A stretch of DNA of 64,000 bases from Trichocoleus sp. FACHB-46 (GTDB taxonomy: Bacteria > Cyanobacteriota > Cyanobacteriia > FACHB-46): the NCBI RefSeq assembly GCF_014695385.1, contig NZ_JACJOD010000076.1:143042-207041 (forward strand), written 5' to 3'. The position numbers and the translations under genes are program-made. This document shows, in pieces, positions 44,937-53,950 of the stretch. Every line of letters starts with the position of its first letter. The first letter of the stretch is position 1. The notes beneath the pieces are model-generated. The model had not been told where the DNA came from, did no database searches, and saw only the letters and a program-made list of their open reading frames with translations.

Positions 44937-45809
44937 ATGACTACGTTTCACACGGTTGCAATCGATGGTTTGGATATCTTTTATCGAGAAGCTGGCTCCC
45001 GTGACAACCCAACAATTCTACTGTTGCACGGCTTCCCGACCTCCTCTCATATGTTTCGCAATCTCATGCCTGCGCTTAGCGATCGCTTTCATCTGGTTGC
45101 ACCGGATTATCCGGGTTTTGGCAACAGTTCGATGCCCACGGTGGCTGAATTTAATTACACATTTGATCACCTAGCTGAGATTGTAGAGAAGTTCATTACC
45201 GCGCTCAATCTCAAGAAATATAGCCTTTATGTAATGGATTATGGTGCACCCATTGGCTATCGAATTGCAACTAAATATCCAGAGCAAGTGCAAGCCCTGA
45301 TTGTGCAAAACGGCAATGCTTATGAGGAGGGACTGCGGGAGTTTACGGCACCGATGAAAGTATATTGGCAAGATCCTTCTCCTGAGAATGCTAAACCACT
45401 GAAAGACTTTCTAGCCCTAGAAGGAACGAAGTGGCAATATACCAATGGTGCTCGCAAGCCTGAAGCGATCAGCCCCGATACCTGGAATATGGATCAACAT
45501 TTCCTCGATCGCCCTGGAAATGCTGAAATTCAAATGGCCCTGTTCTATGATTACAGGACGAATCCACCGCTCTATCCCCAATGGCAGGAGTATTTCCGCA
45601 CATATCAACCTCCTACGCTAGTTGTTTGGGGCAAGAATGACGACATCTTCCCTGCCGAGGGCGCTTATCCTTATCAGCGTGATCTGAAAGATATTGAGTT
45701 TCATCTACTCGATACCGGGCACTTTGCCCTAGAAGAAGATGGAGAGGCGATCGCAGACCATATCCGTCGCTTTATGACCACTCATGTTAAAGAGCTGACG
45801 AGATTGTAG
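44937..45809 (+). CDS. Alpha/beta hydrolase (epoxide hydrolase/haloalkane dehalogenase-like)
   Basis: The ATG at 44937 (MTTFHTVAIDGLDIFYRE) is chosen; AGGGG precedes it, and the longer upstream frame overlaps the exported-protein gene. The protein has 290 residues. The oxyanion motif is LLHGFPTSS, then PDYPGFGNSS. The nucleophile position in VMDYGAPIG is Asp rather than Ser, as in epoxide hydrolases and dehalogenases. The acid is in WGKNDDIFP and the His in DTGHFALEED. A truncated sister is at 33882-34106. Substrate is unknown; a detoxifying role fits the neighbours. Confidence 0.92.
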   Translation: MTTFHTVAIDGLDIFYREAGSRDNPTILLLHGFPTSSHMFRNLMPALSDRFHLVAPDYPGFGNSSMPTVAEFNYTFDHLAEIVEKFITALNLKKYSLYVMDYGAPIGYRIATKYPEQVQALIVQNGNAYEEGLREFTAPMKVYWQDPSPENAKPLKDFLALEGTKWQYTNGARKPEAISPDTWNMDQHFLDRPGNAEIQMALFYDYRTNPPLYPQWQEYFRTYQPPTLVVWGKNDDIFPAEGAYPYQRDLKDIEFHLLDTGHFALEEDGEAIADHIRRFMTTHVKELTRL

Positions 45810-45886
45810 AGATTACCCTCTCATTTCTCATCGTCTTGTCACTTCTTACAGACAACTCTTTCAAACTCAACAATTAAGGCATCATC

Positions 45887-46636
45887 ATGCAAAAATTAGA
45901 TGGGAAAGTCGCTCTTGTTACCGGTGGCACCAGCGGTATCGGTTTTGCTACTGCCAAGGGCTTTGTCGCTGAAGGTGCCTATGTCTTCATCACGGGTCGT
46001 CGCCAGACTGAACTGGATGCTGCCGTAGAAGCGATCGGTAAAAACGTTACGGGTGTTCAGAGTGATGCCTCTAAGATGGAAGACCTCGATCGCCTATTCG
46101 CCACGATCGAGCAAGAGCAAGGACACCTCGATGTGATCTTCGCCAATGCTGGCGGTGGAGAAGTCGCCCCACTTGGAGCCATCACTGAAGAACACTTTGA
46201 CAAAACGTTCAACACGAACGTCAAAGGTCTATTGTTCACTGTGCAGAAGGCACTGCCCCTGTTGCCAGAGGGGGCTTCCATTATCCTGAACGCCTCGATT
46301 ACTTCTATAACAGGTACCCCAGCCTTCAGCGTTTACAGCGCTACCAAAGCCGCTGTGCGATCCTTTGCCCGTAATTGGATACTCGACCTCAAGGAGCGCA
46401 AGATTCGCGTCAATGCTATCAGTCCTGGTGTCGTGCCCACTCCTGGCTACAACCTGATGGGACTGAGTGATGAGCAGGTGCAGGCATTCATAGAAGGCCA
46501 AGCCTCCACTATCCCTCTGGGACGAGTCGGCACACCCGATGAGATCGCCAAAGCCGTTGTCTTTCTCGCGTCAGACGATAGCAGCTTTGTCAATGGTATT
46601 GAGCTGTTTGTCGATGGCGGTATGGCACAGATTTGA
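45887..46636 (+). CDS. Short-chain dehydrogenase/reductase
   Basis: The protein has 249 residues, classical SDR size. The cofactor motif is TGGTSGIG at ~12-19, the structural motif NAGGG near 87, and the catalytic triad is Ser137, Tyr150 and Lys154 (YSATK). The Rossmann loop with TGRRQ after the second strand favours NADP(H). The C-terminus, ending FVDGGMAQI, is complete. Substrate is unknown. It sits between the hydrolase and a relic of another SDR, in a run of small catabolic or detoxifying genes. Confidence 0.95.
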   Translation: MQKLDGKVALVTGGTSGIGFATAKGFVAEGAYVFITGRRQTELDAAVEAIGKNVTGVQSDASKMEDLDRLFATIEQEQGHLDVIFANAGGGEVAPLGAITEEHFDKTFNTNVKGLLFTVQKALPLLPEGASIILNASITSITGTPAFSVYSATKAAVRSFARNWILDLKERKIRVNAISPGVVPTPGYNLMGLSDEQVQAFIEGQASTIPLGRVGTPDEIAKAVVFLASDDSSFVNGIELFVDGGMAQI

Positions 46637-46686
46637 AGCGCGATCGCAAGCGGCCAACTCACCTCATAACGGTGAGAATCTTCAAG

Positions 46687-46900
46687 GAGTGTCAACTCGA
46701 TCAATCCTGGAATCGTGGAAATGGAGGGCATACAAGCAGCGGGAATGATCGGGAGCGATTACCAAAAACAGGTTGAAGCGCTAACCCCACTGGGTCGCAT
46801 GGGACAGCCACAGGACATCGCATCTGCTGCTGTCTTCTTCGTGTCCTCCGATTTAGCCTGGATCACTAGGGAAACGCTCCACATCGCGGGTGGTACTTAA
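46687..46900 (+). pseudogene. C-terminal relic of a second SDR
   Basis: The frame reads VNSINPGIVEMEG, then LTPLGRMGQPQDIASAAVFF, and ends WITRETLHIAGGT. That is the last ~70 residues of an SDR. The N-terminal two thirds, with cofactor motif and active site, are absent, and the sequence joins directly to the tail of the intact SDR region. It differs too much from the intact neighbour to be a simple tandem copy. Confidence 0.85.
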
Positions 46901-46940
46901 CGAGGAGAACCGTGAACGTCAACAAGTAGGGAGGGAAACC

Positions 46941-47588
46941 ATGAACATCAACCAGAATGACACCGCAGTAGTCGTCATCGATCCGCAAAACGATGTCTTG
47001 AGCGAAACAGGGGTCTCCTGGGATTTGGTAGGTGACAGTGTTAAGGAGAATAAGACCATTGAGAACATCGAACGCATCTTCAAAGCCGCTAAGCACAATA
47101 AATTTGAGGTCTTCATCTCTCCCCACTATTATTACCCCACCGACTACGCCTGGAAATTTGCTGGAACCGTGGAGCAAATGATGCTCAAATCCAGAGAGTT
47201 CGATCGCAAAGGTGCATTGAGCCTTGATGGTTTCTTGGGTTCTGGTGCTGACTGGCTCGATCGCTACAAGCCCTTCATTGAGGATGGCAAGACGATCGTG
47301 GTTAGTCCTCATAAAGCTTATGGACCGCAGAGCAACGACCTCGTTTTGCAACTGCGTAAGCGCAACATCAGCAAAATTGTTCTGCTCGGAATGCTGGCAA
47401 ATATTTGTGTTGAAGCTCACCTGCGCGATTTGATCGAACAGGGATTTGAGGTTGCCGTCATCAAGGACGCAACGGCTGCCCCTCGACATCCGGATCTGGG
47501 CGACGGCTATAAAGCGGCACTGATCAATTTTGGGTATATCGCCAATGCAGTGCTGTCTACGGACGATGTTATAGAAGCAATGGCGTAA
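46941..47588 (+). CDS. Isochorismatase-family cysteine hydrolase
   Basis: The ATG at 46941 (MNINQNDTAVVVIDPQ) follows GGGAGGG. The protein has 215 residues. The catalytic triad Asp14, Lys125 and Cys156 (LANICVEAH) is in place, with the usual cis-peptide segment before the Cys. These enzymes hydrolyse amide or vinyl-ether bonds (isochorismate, nicotinamide and related compounds). The Cys-containing type suggests an amidase rather than a true isochorismatase. The substrate cannot be given. It closes the rightward arm of small metabolic genes before the secretion cassette. Confidence 0.92.
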   Translation: MNINQNDTAVVVIDPQNDVLSETGVSWDLVGDSVKENKTIENIERIFKAAKHNKFEVFISPHYYYPTDYAWKFAGTVEQMMLKSREFDRKGALSLDGFLGSGADWLDRYKPFIEDGKTIVVSPHKAYGPQSNDLVLQLRKRNISKIVLLGMLANICVEAHLRDLIEQGFEVAVIKDATAAPRHPDLGDGYKAALINFGYIANAVLSTDDVIEAMA

Positions 47589-47688
47589 CGGTGTGATGAC
47601 GCGGTGGCCCGATTCCTTTATCTTGACTTTAGCGATCGCGCCAAGAGTAACCTTCTGCCGCTCGCAACTATGGAACGAGGACAGCAAA

Positions 47689-50253
47689 ATGAACCGATCG
47701 CCCTTAAAAGTGTGGATTTTGACAACCAGTATCGTAAGCGCATTGCTTTATACTCAACCGATCGCTGCTCAAGTCATTCCTGACACTACACTCCCCGTGG
47801 GAGAGCGATCGCAAGTGACAGGCAATACCAATGCTCAGATTGATGGTGGGGCAAGACGGGGTGGCAATCTGTTCCACAGCTTCAGCCAGTTTTCGGTGCC
47901 AACTGGAGGCTCTGCCTACTTCAACAATTCCATAAATGTACAGAACATTTTCAGTCGCGTTACAGGTGGGTCAGCCTCCAATATTGATGGCGTAATTCGG
48001 GCAAATGGCACTGCAAATCTGTTTTTGCTCAATCCTCATGGCATCCTGTTTGGTCCCAATGCTTCGCTCAATATTGGTGGCTCGTTTGTTGCCAGCACAG
48101 CCAGCAGCATCGACTTTGTCGATAATTTTCAGTACAGCGCCACGAATCCTCAAATGACGCCGCTGTTAACTGTTAGTGTTCCAGTTGGGTTGCAGATGGG
48201 AGCTAATCCGGGGCAAATTGAGGTGCAGGGGAATGGATACGATTTATCCGCTCAAGTTCCTATTCTTTCCTCTATTGTCAAAGGTGATAGTACAGCAGGG
48301 TTGCGGGTGCTAGGAGGTCAGACTTTGGCCTTAATTGGAGGGGATATAAACATTGCTGGCGGCACGCTGACGGCAGAGCAAGGCCGAATCGAGTTAGGTA
48401 GTGCACGCGATGGGCAAGTGGGTCTTGGTGATGGCTTTGTCCTCAGCTACCCAGAAGTACAAAACTTTGGTGATATTCGTTTATCGCGACAGGCGTTAGC
48501 CTATGCGAGTGGGAGCAGTTCAATTCAGGTACAAGGAAATCAAGTCTCGCTAGCAGATGGGTCACTGCTGTTGATTCAAAACCAAAGGGCTCAAGCGGGA
48601 GGAAGTATCAAAGTAAATGCTGCCCAGTCGCTAGAACTGAGCGGAATAAGCCCAGATGGTAGGTTCTCAGCTGGCTTGACTAGCCAAACTACTGGACTTG
48701 GAAGTGGGGCAGACATTACAGTTTCGACTAGGCAGTTAGCTGTTCGGGATGGGGCAGGAATAGCCACTAATTCCTTCAGTTCTGCCAAGACGGGCAACAT
48801 AACTGTGCAAGCTTCTGATTCAGTACAACTTATTGGGTTTTCATTCATTAATCCTATTTTTCTTAGCAGCATCGCTACTAAAGCTTTTGGCTCTGGAGTT
48901 GGAGGAACGGTAACGGTATCAACAGGGCGGTTAGTTGCTTTAGATGGAGGAAGCGTATCATCTCCCAATTATGGAACTGGCAGGGGTGGTACTGTGGTGG
49001 TAAATGCAACTGAAGCAGTAGAACTGATAGGGAAGTCCCTCTTTTCCTCTCCCAGCACTGTGACCTCTACCTCTCTCAATGCTGGAGATGCTGGGGTAGT
49101 TACTATTAACACGGCGAGACTAGTGGTTCAAAAGGGAGGCAGTGTTACTTCTTCCGTCTTAGCAACTGGTAACGGTGGCAGTGTCACCATCAATGCCACG
49201 GAGTCTGTTGAGGTCAGTGGTACAGTACCCGGCGCTCTTCCCAGTTATATAGGTTCGGCTGCCCCTATTGCACCTACAGCCTTACGACAAGCTTATGGGT
49301 TGCCTGACACACCGAATGGAAATTCAGGCAACGTGACCATTAATACGCCTTTTTTGAGCATCAATGATGGTGCAAGTATCACTGTCAGCAATGATGGAAC
49401 TGGGAGTGCTGGCATATTGCGGGTGAATGCCAACTCGATTTCTCTAGACCGTGACAGTTCAATTACAGCCGCTACTGCCTCTGGTGAAGGTGGGAACCTT
49501 GATCTCAATGTGCAAGGTGTTCTGCTGCTGCGAAACAGTAGTCAAATCACTGCTTCGGCGGGTGGTAATGGTAATGGCGGTAACATCGAAATTAATGCAA
49601 GCTCGATTGTTTCTGTACCCACTGAAAATAACGACATTCGTGCTAATTCTGTGAACGCTCGTGGCGGTAACATCTCGATTAATGCCTCTGGCATCTTTGG
49701 CATCCAGCCTCGACCTCAAGACACACCTTTAAGCGACATCACCGCGACCGGAGCCAAGTCTGCCTTAAGTGGCAGCGTCCAACTCAACATCAATCAACTT
49801 GACCCCACTTCTGGCTTAATCGGGCTACCCACAACGATCGTCGATTCAGCGCGCCTGATTGCCCAAGGATGTCCTGCTAATCAGGGCGACTCGTTCATTA
49901 TCAGTGGTCGCGGGGGCTTGCCGCCCAATCCTGAACAACAGTTAGACGATGATGCCAACTGGCAAGACCGTCGTAGGTTAGCTGTGTCACAGCAGCAAAC
50001 GGATAGTAAGAGAGAGGTGAGCCGCAGTCAACAGCCAGAAGCAGAGGATACGGACACAAAGAGACACAGAGAATTCCTTGATTCAACATCCAACAGTCAA
50101 CATTCAGAGATTCCCTCTCCCACCCATCCCTCAATTACCGAAGCGATCGCATGGCAAGTGGCTCCTACTGGAGAGATAATTCTGATTGCTAACACACCTA
50201 ACCAAGTTAGGCAGGATTCGGTGGACCATCTAACCCTCTGCCAGAGAAGCTAA
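47689..50253 (+). CDS. Two-partner secretion exoprotein (TpsA, FhaB N-domain)
   Basis: The ATG at 47689 (MNRSPLKVWIL) gives 854 residues and a clear signal peptide ending near IAAQ. The TPS domain (~30-250) has GGNLFHSFSQFSVPTGG, NIFSRVTGG and NANLFLLNPHG-type motifs, here FLLNPHGILFGPNAS. A long right-handed beta-helix of repeated G-x-I-x-V/I strands follows. A C-terminal block with AQGCPANQGDSFIISGRGG and NPEQQL is typical of cyanobacterial TpsA proteins. It is exported across the outer membrane by a TpsB pore; the likely partner is encoded at 56295-58097. It may serve as an adhesin or surface protein. Confidence 0.93.
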   Translation: MNRSPLKVWILTTSIVSALLYTQPIAAQVIPDTTLPVGERSQVTGNTNAQIDGGARRGGNLFHSFSQFSVPTGGSAYFNNSINVQNIFSRVTGGSASNIDGVIRANGTANLFLLNPHGILFGPNASLNIGGSFVASTASSIDFVDNFQYSATNPQMTPLLTVSVPVGLQMGANPGQIEVQGNGYDLSAQVPILSSIVKGDSTAGLRVLGGQTLALIGGDINIAGGTLTAEQGRIELGSARDGQVGLGDGFVLSYPEVQNFGDIRLSRQALAYASGSSSIQVQGNQVSLADGSLLLIQNQRAQAGGSIKVNAAQSLELSGISPDGRFSAGLTSQTTGLGSGADITVSTRQLAVRDGAGIATNSFSSAKTGNITVQASDSVQLIGFSFINPIFLSSIATKAFGSGVGGTVTVSTGRLVALDGGSVSSPNYGTGRGGTVVVNATEAVELIGKSLFSSPSTVTSTSLNAGDAGVVTINTARLVVQKGGSVTSSVLATGNGGSVTINATESVEVSGTVPGALPSYIGSAAPIAPTALRQAYGLPDTPNGNSGNVTINTPFLSINDGASITVSNDGTGSAGILRVNANSISLDRDSSITAATASGEGGNLDLNVQGVLLLRNSSQITASAGGNGNGGNIEINASSIVSVPTENNDIRANSVNARGGNISINASGIFGIQPRPQDTPLSDITATGAKSALSGSVQLNINQLDPTSGLIGLPTTIVDSARLIAQGCPANQGDSFIISGRGGLPPNPEQQLDDDANWQDRRRLAVSQQQTDSKREVSRSQQPEAEDTDTKRHREFLDSTSNSQHSEIPSPTHPSITEAIAWQVAPTGEIILIANTPNQVRQDSVDHLTLCQRS

Positions 50254-50385
50254 AGAACGGTTTGAGTAAGGTTAACTTATCTATTTTGTTTAGTCTGATT
50301 TTGCAAAATCTTTGATAATGATGTAATAACCCAGCTAGCAATAGATATCCATTGATATCAGTAATGAAAGGAGCCAAGCGAGTAG

Positions 50386-53112
50386 ATGCATCAGGAGCGC
50401 TGGGGCAGGCGAATCCATCAAGGAGAATCCATCGTACAAGGGCTCTTTTCAGAAAAAGGATGGCGGCGATTCCTGCATTTTGTTGTGTTGGGGCTGTTCA
50501 TCGCTGTTAGCCTGCATGCAGAGATTGCAGTTGGATTACAAGAGACTGGCAACTGGAAGGCAGAGAAGACAGAGCAAATTAGGATCACATCCAATTCCCT
50601 ACCATCTTTTACAATTTCTCCTTCCGCCCAAGTGCAGCAAGCCGAAGCGCACTACCAGGCAGGGCAGCTGTCAGAAGCAATCGCCCTCTGGCAAAAAGCT
50701 GCAACCCGCTACGAGGCGAAAGGCGATCGCCTCAATCAAGCGTTGGTTCTCAGTTTTCTTGCCACTGCCTGGGCAGACTTGGGGCATTGGATGCAAGCGA
50801 ATGACGCCATCGATCAAGCAACCTCGCTGTTAAACGCCCAACACTTAGCAGCCAATCCCGATACCTCACCTGTTCGCGCCCAAGTGCTCACCGTTCAAGG
50901 AGAGCTACAGCTGACTCAAGGTCAAGCAGCCGCAGCATTGGAAACGTGGCGACAGGCTGAGACGGCCTACCGCCACACCAACGATACCAGCGGTATCTTG
51001 GGCAGCCAGATCAATCAAGCAAGGGCGTTGCAGTCAGAAGGTCTTTACAGACGAGCCACAACGCTGCTCACCCAAGTAGAACAATCTCTGCAAAACCAGC
51101 CCGATGCGAAACTCAAGGTAGCCGGATTAAGAAATCTAGGCAAGATGCTGCGCTTAGGCGGCGATCTGGCTCAATCTCGGGTGGTCTTGGAAAAGAGCTT
51201 GGCGATCGCTCTCAAGCTTCGAGACGATACCGCTAAATCTGCATCTGACATCAGTGGCATTCTCCTCAGTTTAAGCAACACGACTCGCGCTCAAGGAGAA
51301 ACCGATACCGCACTTGCATTCTACCAACAGGCAGCAATCGCAGCTCCCTCGCTCACCACAAAAACGCAAGTTCAACTGGCTCAGCTCAGTCTGCTGGTTG
51401 AAGCCGAGCGGCTGACAGACGCGCAACACTTGTTGCCAGACCTCCAATCTCAAATCACTAATTTGCCCCCTAGTCGTCTAGCTATTTATGCCCGCATTAA
51501 TCTAGCTCAAAACCTAGTCAGAATGAGGGGCAGAGAGGTAGAAAGAGCAGGGGAGATATCTTCTGAACGTCTCAGCACCTCAGCTCAAGAACTCGCTGCT
51601 GCGGTTCAACAAGCTCATAGCATGGGCGATCGTCGGGCTGAATCTTATGCCCTTGGCACTTTAGGCAGCTTGTATGAAACGACCCATCAATGGGACAGTG
51701 CTAGAACCCTAACGCAACAAGCGCTGAGTTTGGCTCAGTCTATTGATGCGCCCAGTGTGGCCTATCAGTGGCAGTGGCAGCTCGGACGAGTCTTCTGTCA
51801 AGATACACAGCCCTGCACTGCCGCTGGAAATCTGCAAAACGCAACGGCTGCCTATGCAGAAGCGGTTAAAACCTTGCAATCCCTCCGCAGTGATATAGCC
51901 GCGATTAACCAAGAGGTGCAGTTCTCGTTTCGAGAAAGCGTTGAACCCGTCTACCGACAATTTGTGGAACTGCTGTTGCAATCGGACAGCAATGCACCTA
52001 GCCAGGAAAACTTGAAACAAGCGCGTGAGGTGATCGAAGCCCTGCAATTAGCAGAACTAGATAATTTCTTTCGAGAAGCCTGTGTCAATGCTCGTCCCGT
52101 CAAAATTGATCAAATCGATCCGCAGGCTGCCGTCATTTATCCAATCATTTTGCCCAACCAGTTGGCCGTGATCCTGGCGTTACCTAATCAACCCTTGCGC
52201 TATCACAAGACTCTACTGGCTCAAACCGAAGTAGAGCGCATCCTCGTCCAAATGCGTCAATCTCTTAGACCCACCGCCTTTGTAGAAGATTGGTTGCCCG
52301 CTGCTCAACGAGTTTACGATCTACTCCTGCGTCCCGTGAAGACTGAACTGGCGGCAAGTGGGATTAAAACCCTTGTGTTTGTGCCTGATGGCTGGCTGCG
52401 GAGTTTGCCAATGGCAGTCCTCCACGACGGTCAGCATTATCTGATTGAAAACTATGCAGTTGCGCTTACTCCTGGTTTACACCTATTGCAACCCCAGCCG
52501 ATCAAGCGTCTACAGCTGCATGGGCTACTAGCAGGATTAAGTCAAGCTCGCGAAAGCTTTCCAGCATTGCCGAATGTTGCAGTCGAAATTAATCAAATCA
52601 ACACAAAAATTTCAGCTCAGGTGCTGCTGAATCAGGCGTTTACCAATCGATCGCTGCAAACCCAAATTGAGTCTACTCCTTCGTCCATCGTTCATTTAGC
52701 AACACATGGTCAGTTTAGCTCGAAGGCTGAAGATACCTTTATTTTGGCGTGGGATGGACGCATCAACGTCAAACAATTGGATCAACTGCTCCGGGTGAGA
52801 GAGGGAAATTCCAACCCCATCGAACTGCTGGTCTTGAGCGCTTGCCAAACTGCCACGGGCGATAGTCGAGCGGCACTGGGGATGGCAGGAGTCGCAATGC
52901 GATCGGGGGCACGCAGTACCCTGGCTTCACTCTGGTCAGTTGGCGATCGCTCTACTGCATTGCTCATGATTGAGTTTTACCGGGAGTTAGGTAAACCTGG
53001 AATGACGAAGGCTGAAGCTCTGCGTCGGGCTCAAGTTAGTTTGTTGCACCAAGAGGATTACAACTCTCCTTACTACTGGTCGCCGTTTGTTCTGCTAGGA
53101 AATTGGCTCTAA
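50386..53112 (+). CDS. TPR-CHAT caspase-like protease
   Basis: The protein has 908 residues. A hydrophobic N-terminal segment (~28-50) suggests export or an anchor. TPR-like helices span ~75-480. The C-terminal CHAT domain (~600-905) has the catalytic dyad His774 (HLATHGQF) and Cys820 (LSACQTATG), both intact. It should be a caspase-like cysteine peptidase with a TPR scaffold for partner binding. The group is common in filamentous cyanobacteria beside TPS and CHASE2 genes. It lies 132 bp after TpsA and 40 bp before DUF928, so an operon is likely. The substrate is unknown; TpsA is an obvious suspect. Confidence 0.95.
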   Translation: MHQERWGRRIHQGESIVQGLFSEKGWRRFLHFVVLGLFIAVSLHAEIAVGLQETGNWKAEKTEQIRITSNSLPSFTISPSAQVQQAEAHYQAGQLSEAIALWQKAATRYEAKGDRLNQALVLSFLATAWADLGHWMQANDAIDQATSLLNAQHLAANPDTSPVRAQVLTVQGELQLTQGQAAAALETWRQAETAYRHTNDTSGILGSQINQARALQSEGLYRRATTLLTQVEQSLQNQPDAKLKVAGLRNLGKMLRLGGDLAQSRVVLEKSLAIALKLRDDTAKSASDISGILLSLSNTTRAQGETDTALAFYQQAAIAAPSLTTKTQVQLAQLSLLVEAERLTDAQHLLPDLQSQITNLPPSRLAIYARINLAQNLVRMRGREVERAGEISSERLSTSAQELAAAVQQAHSMGDRRAESYALGTLGSLYETTHQWDSARTLTQQALSLAQSIDAPSVAYQWQWQLGRVFCQDTQPCTAAGNLQNATAAYAEAVKTLQSLRSDIAAINQEVQFSFRESVEPVYRQFVELLLQSDSNAPSQENLKQAREVIEALQLAELDNFFREACVNARPVKIDQIDPQAAVIYPIILPNQLAVILALPNQPLRYHKTLLAQTEVERILVQMRQSLRPTAFVEDWLPAAQRVYDLLLRPVKTELAASGIKTLVFVPDGWLRSLPMAVLHDGQHYLIENYAVALTPGLHLLQPQPIKRLQLHGLLAGLSQARESFPALPNVAVEINQINTKISAQVLLNQAFTNRSLQTQIESTPSSIVHLATHGQFSSKAEDTFILAWDGRINVKQLDQLLRVREGNSNPIELLVLSACQTATGDSRAALGMAGVAMRSGARSTLASLWSVGDRSTALLMIEFYRELGKPGMTKAEALRRAQVSLLHQEDYNSPYYWSPFVLLGNWL

Positions 53113-53152
53113 AAAACCTTCGCTTTAAAGACCTCACTTCTTTAAAAACCTT

Positions 53153-53947
53153 ATGTCTTGTATCAAATCTTTGTTCTGCTATACATCCATCAGCCTTGCT
53201 CTAGCCTCAGAACTGGCGATCGCGCTCAACCTGACTGTCGCAATTACTCCTAGCGCCGCAACAGCGCTGTCTGAAAATGGAAACCGTTCAGTATATCAGC
53301 AAGCCCGCAAGCCAAACCCTCCTCCCCCGCCGCCTACGAATCCGGGTAGCTCAGCCGCAGGGGGGCGACGTAATCCCGCTGCTTGCCCTCAAGATGCGGT
53401 GGCGGGAACCAAGAGTCCGTTCTTAACAGCCTTTAGCCCAACGAGCAAACCAGGCTTAACCGTCGCAGCGCATCCCACATTTTTGGTATACGTGCCCAGA
53501 ACTAGGGCTGAAACTGCCGAATTTAGCCTTCGCAATCGAGCGGGTCAAGGGATTTACCGAACGACGATCGCCTTGAGCAATACTCCCGATATCATCAGCA
53601 TCACCTTGCCCGATCAGGTAGCGCCTTTAGAGATTGACAGGACATATGTATGGTCGTTTGCCATCATTTGCAACCCAACCGATCGCGTTGCCGATCAATT
53701 TGTTACAGGTATCGTACAACGAACGAAGCTTAGTCTGGCTCGCTTACGTCAAATTGAGCAAACACCCCCCAGACAGCGCCTTGTCCTGTACCAGGAAGAT
53801 CGCATTTGGTATGATCCCCTCGCTCTCCTGTTCGAGTTAAAGCGCAGCCAAACCAATGATTCAGACATCGGCAGAGCTTGGCGTGAATTTTTGCAAGCGG
53901 GCGGAATGGAGACGATGCTGAATATCAGCCCAGCCAAACCCAGATAA
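53153..53947 (+). CDS. DUF928 exported protein
   Basis: The protein has 264 residues. A signal peptide (~1-35) is followed by a Pro-rich linker (PNPPPPPPTNPG). The DUF928 domain (~80-260) has LTVAAHPTFLVYVPRT, ITLPDQVAPLEIDRTYVWSF and a C-terminal DPLALLFELK block. The family is nearly confined to cyanobacteria, periplasmic, and has no known function. It lies between the CHAT gene and the CHASE2 kinase gene, only 3 bp before the latter, and may be a periplasmic partner of the CHASE2 sensor. Confidence 0.93.
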   Translation: MSCIKSLFCYTSISLALASELAIALNLTVAITPSAATALSENGNRSVYQQARKPNPPPPPPTNPGSSAAGGRRNPAACPQDAVAGTKSPFLTAFSPTSKPGLTVAAHPTFLVYVPRTRAETAEFSLRNRAGQGIYRTTIALSNTPDIISITLPDQVAPLEIDRTYVWSFAIICNPTDRVADQFVTGIVQRTKLSLARLRQIEQTPPRQRLVLYQEDRIWYDPLALLFELKRSQTNDSDIGRAWREFLQAGGMETMLNISPAKPR

Positions 53948-53950
53948 CTT

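Noticed and set aside
46866..47687. 273-codon open frame on the minus strand
   Set aside because: It lies antisense to the isochorismatase gene, whose catalytic triad is intact; the antisense product shows no recognisable domain.
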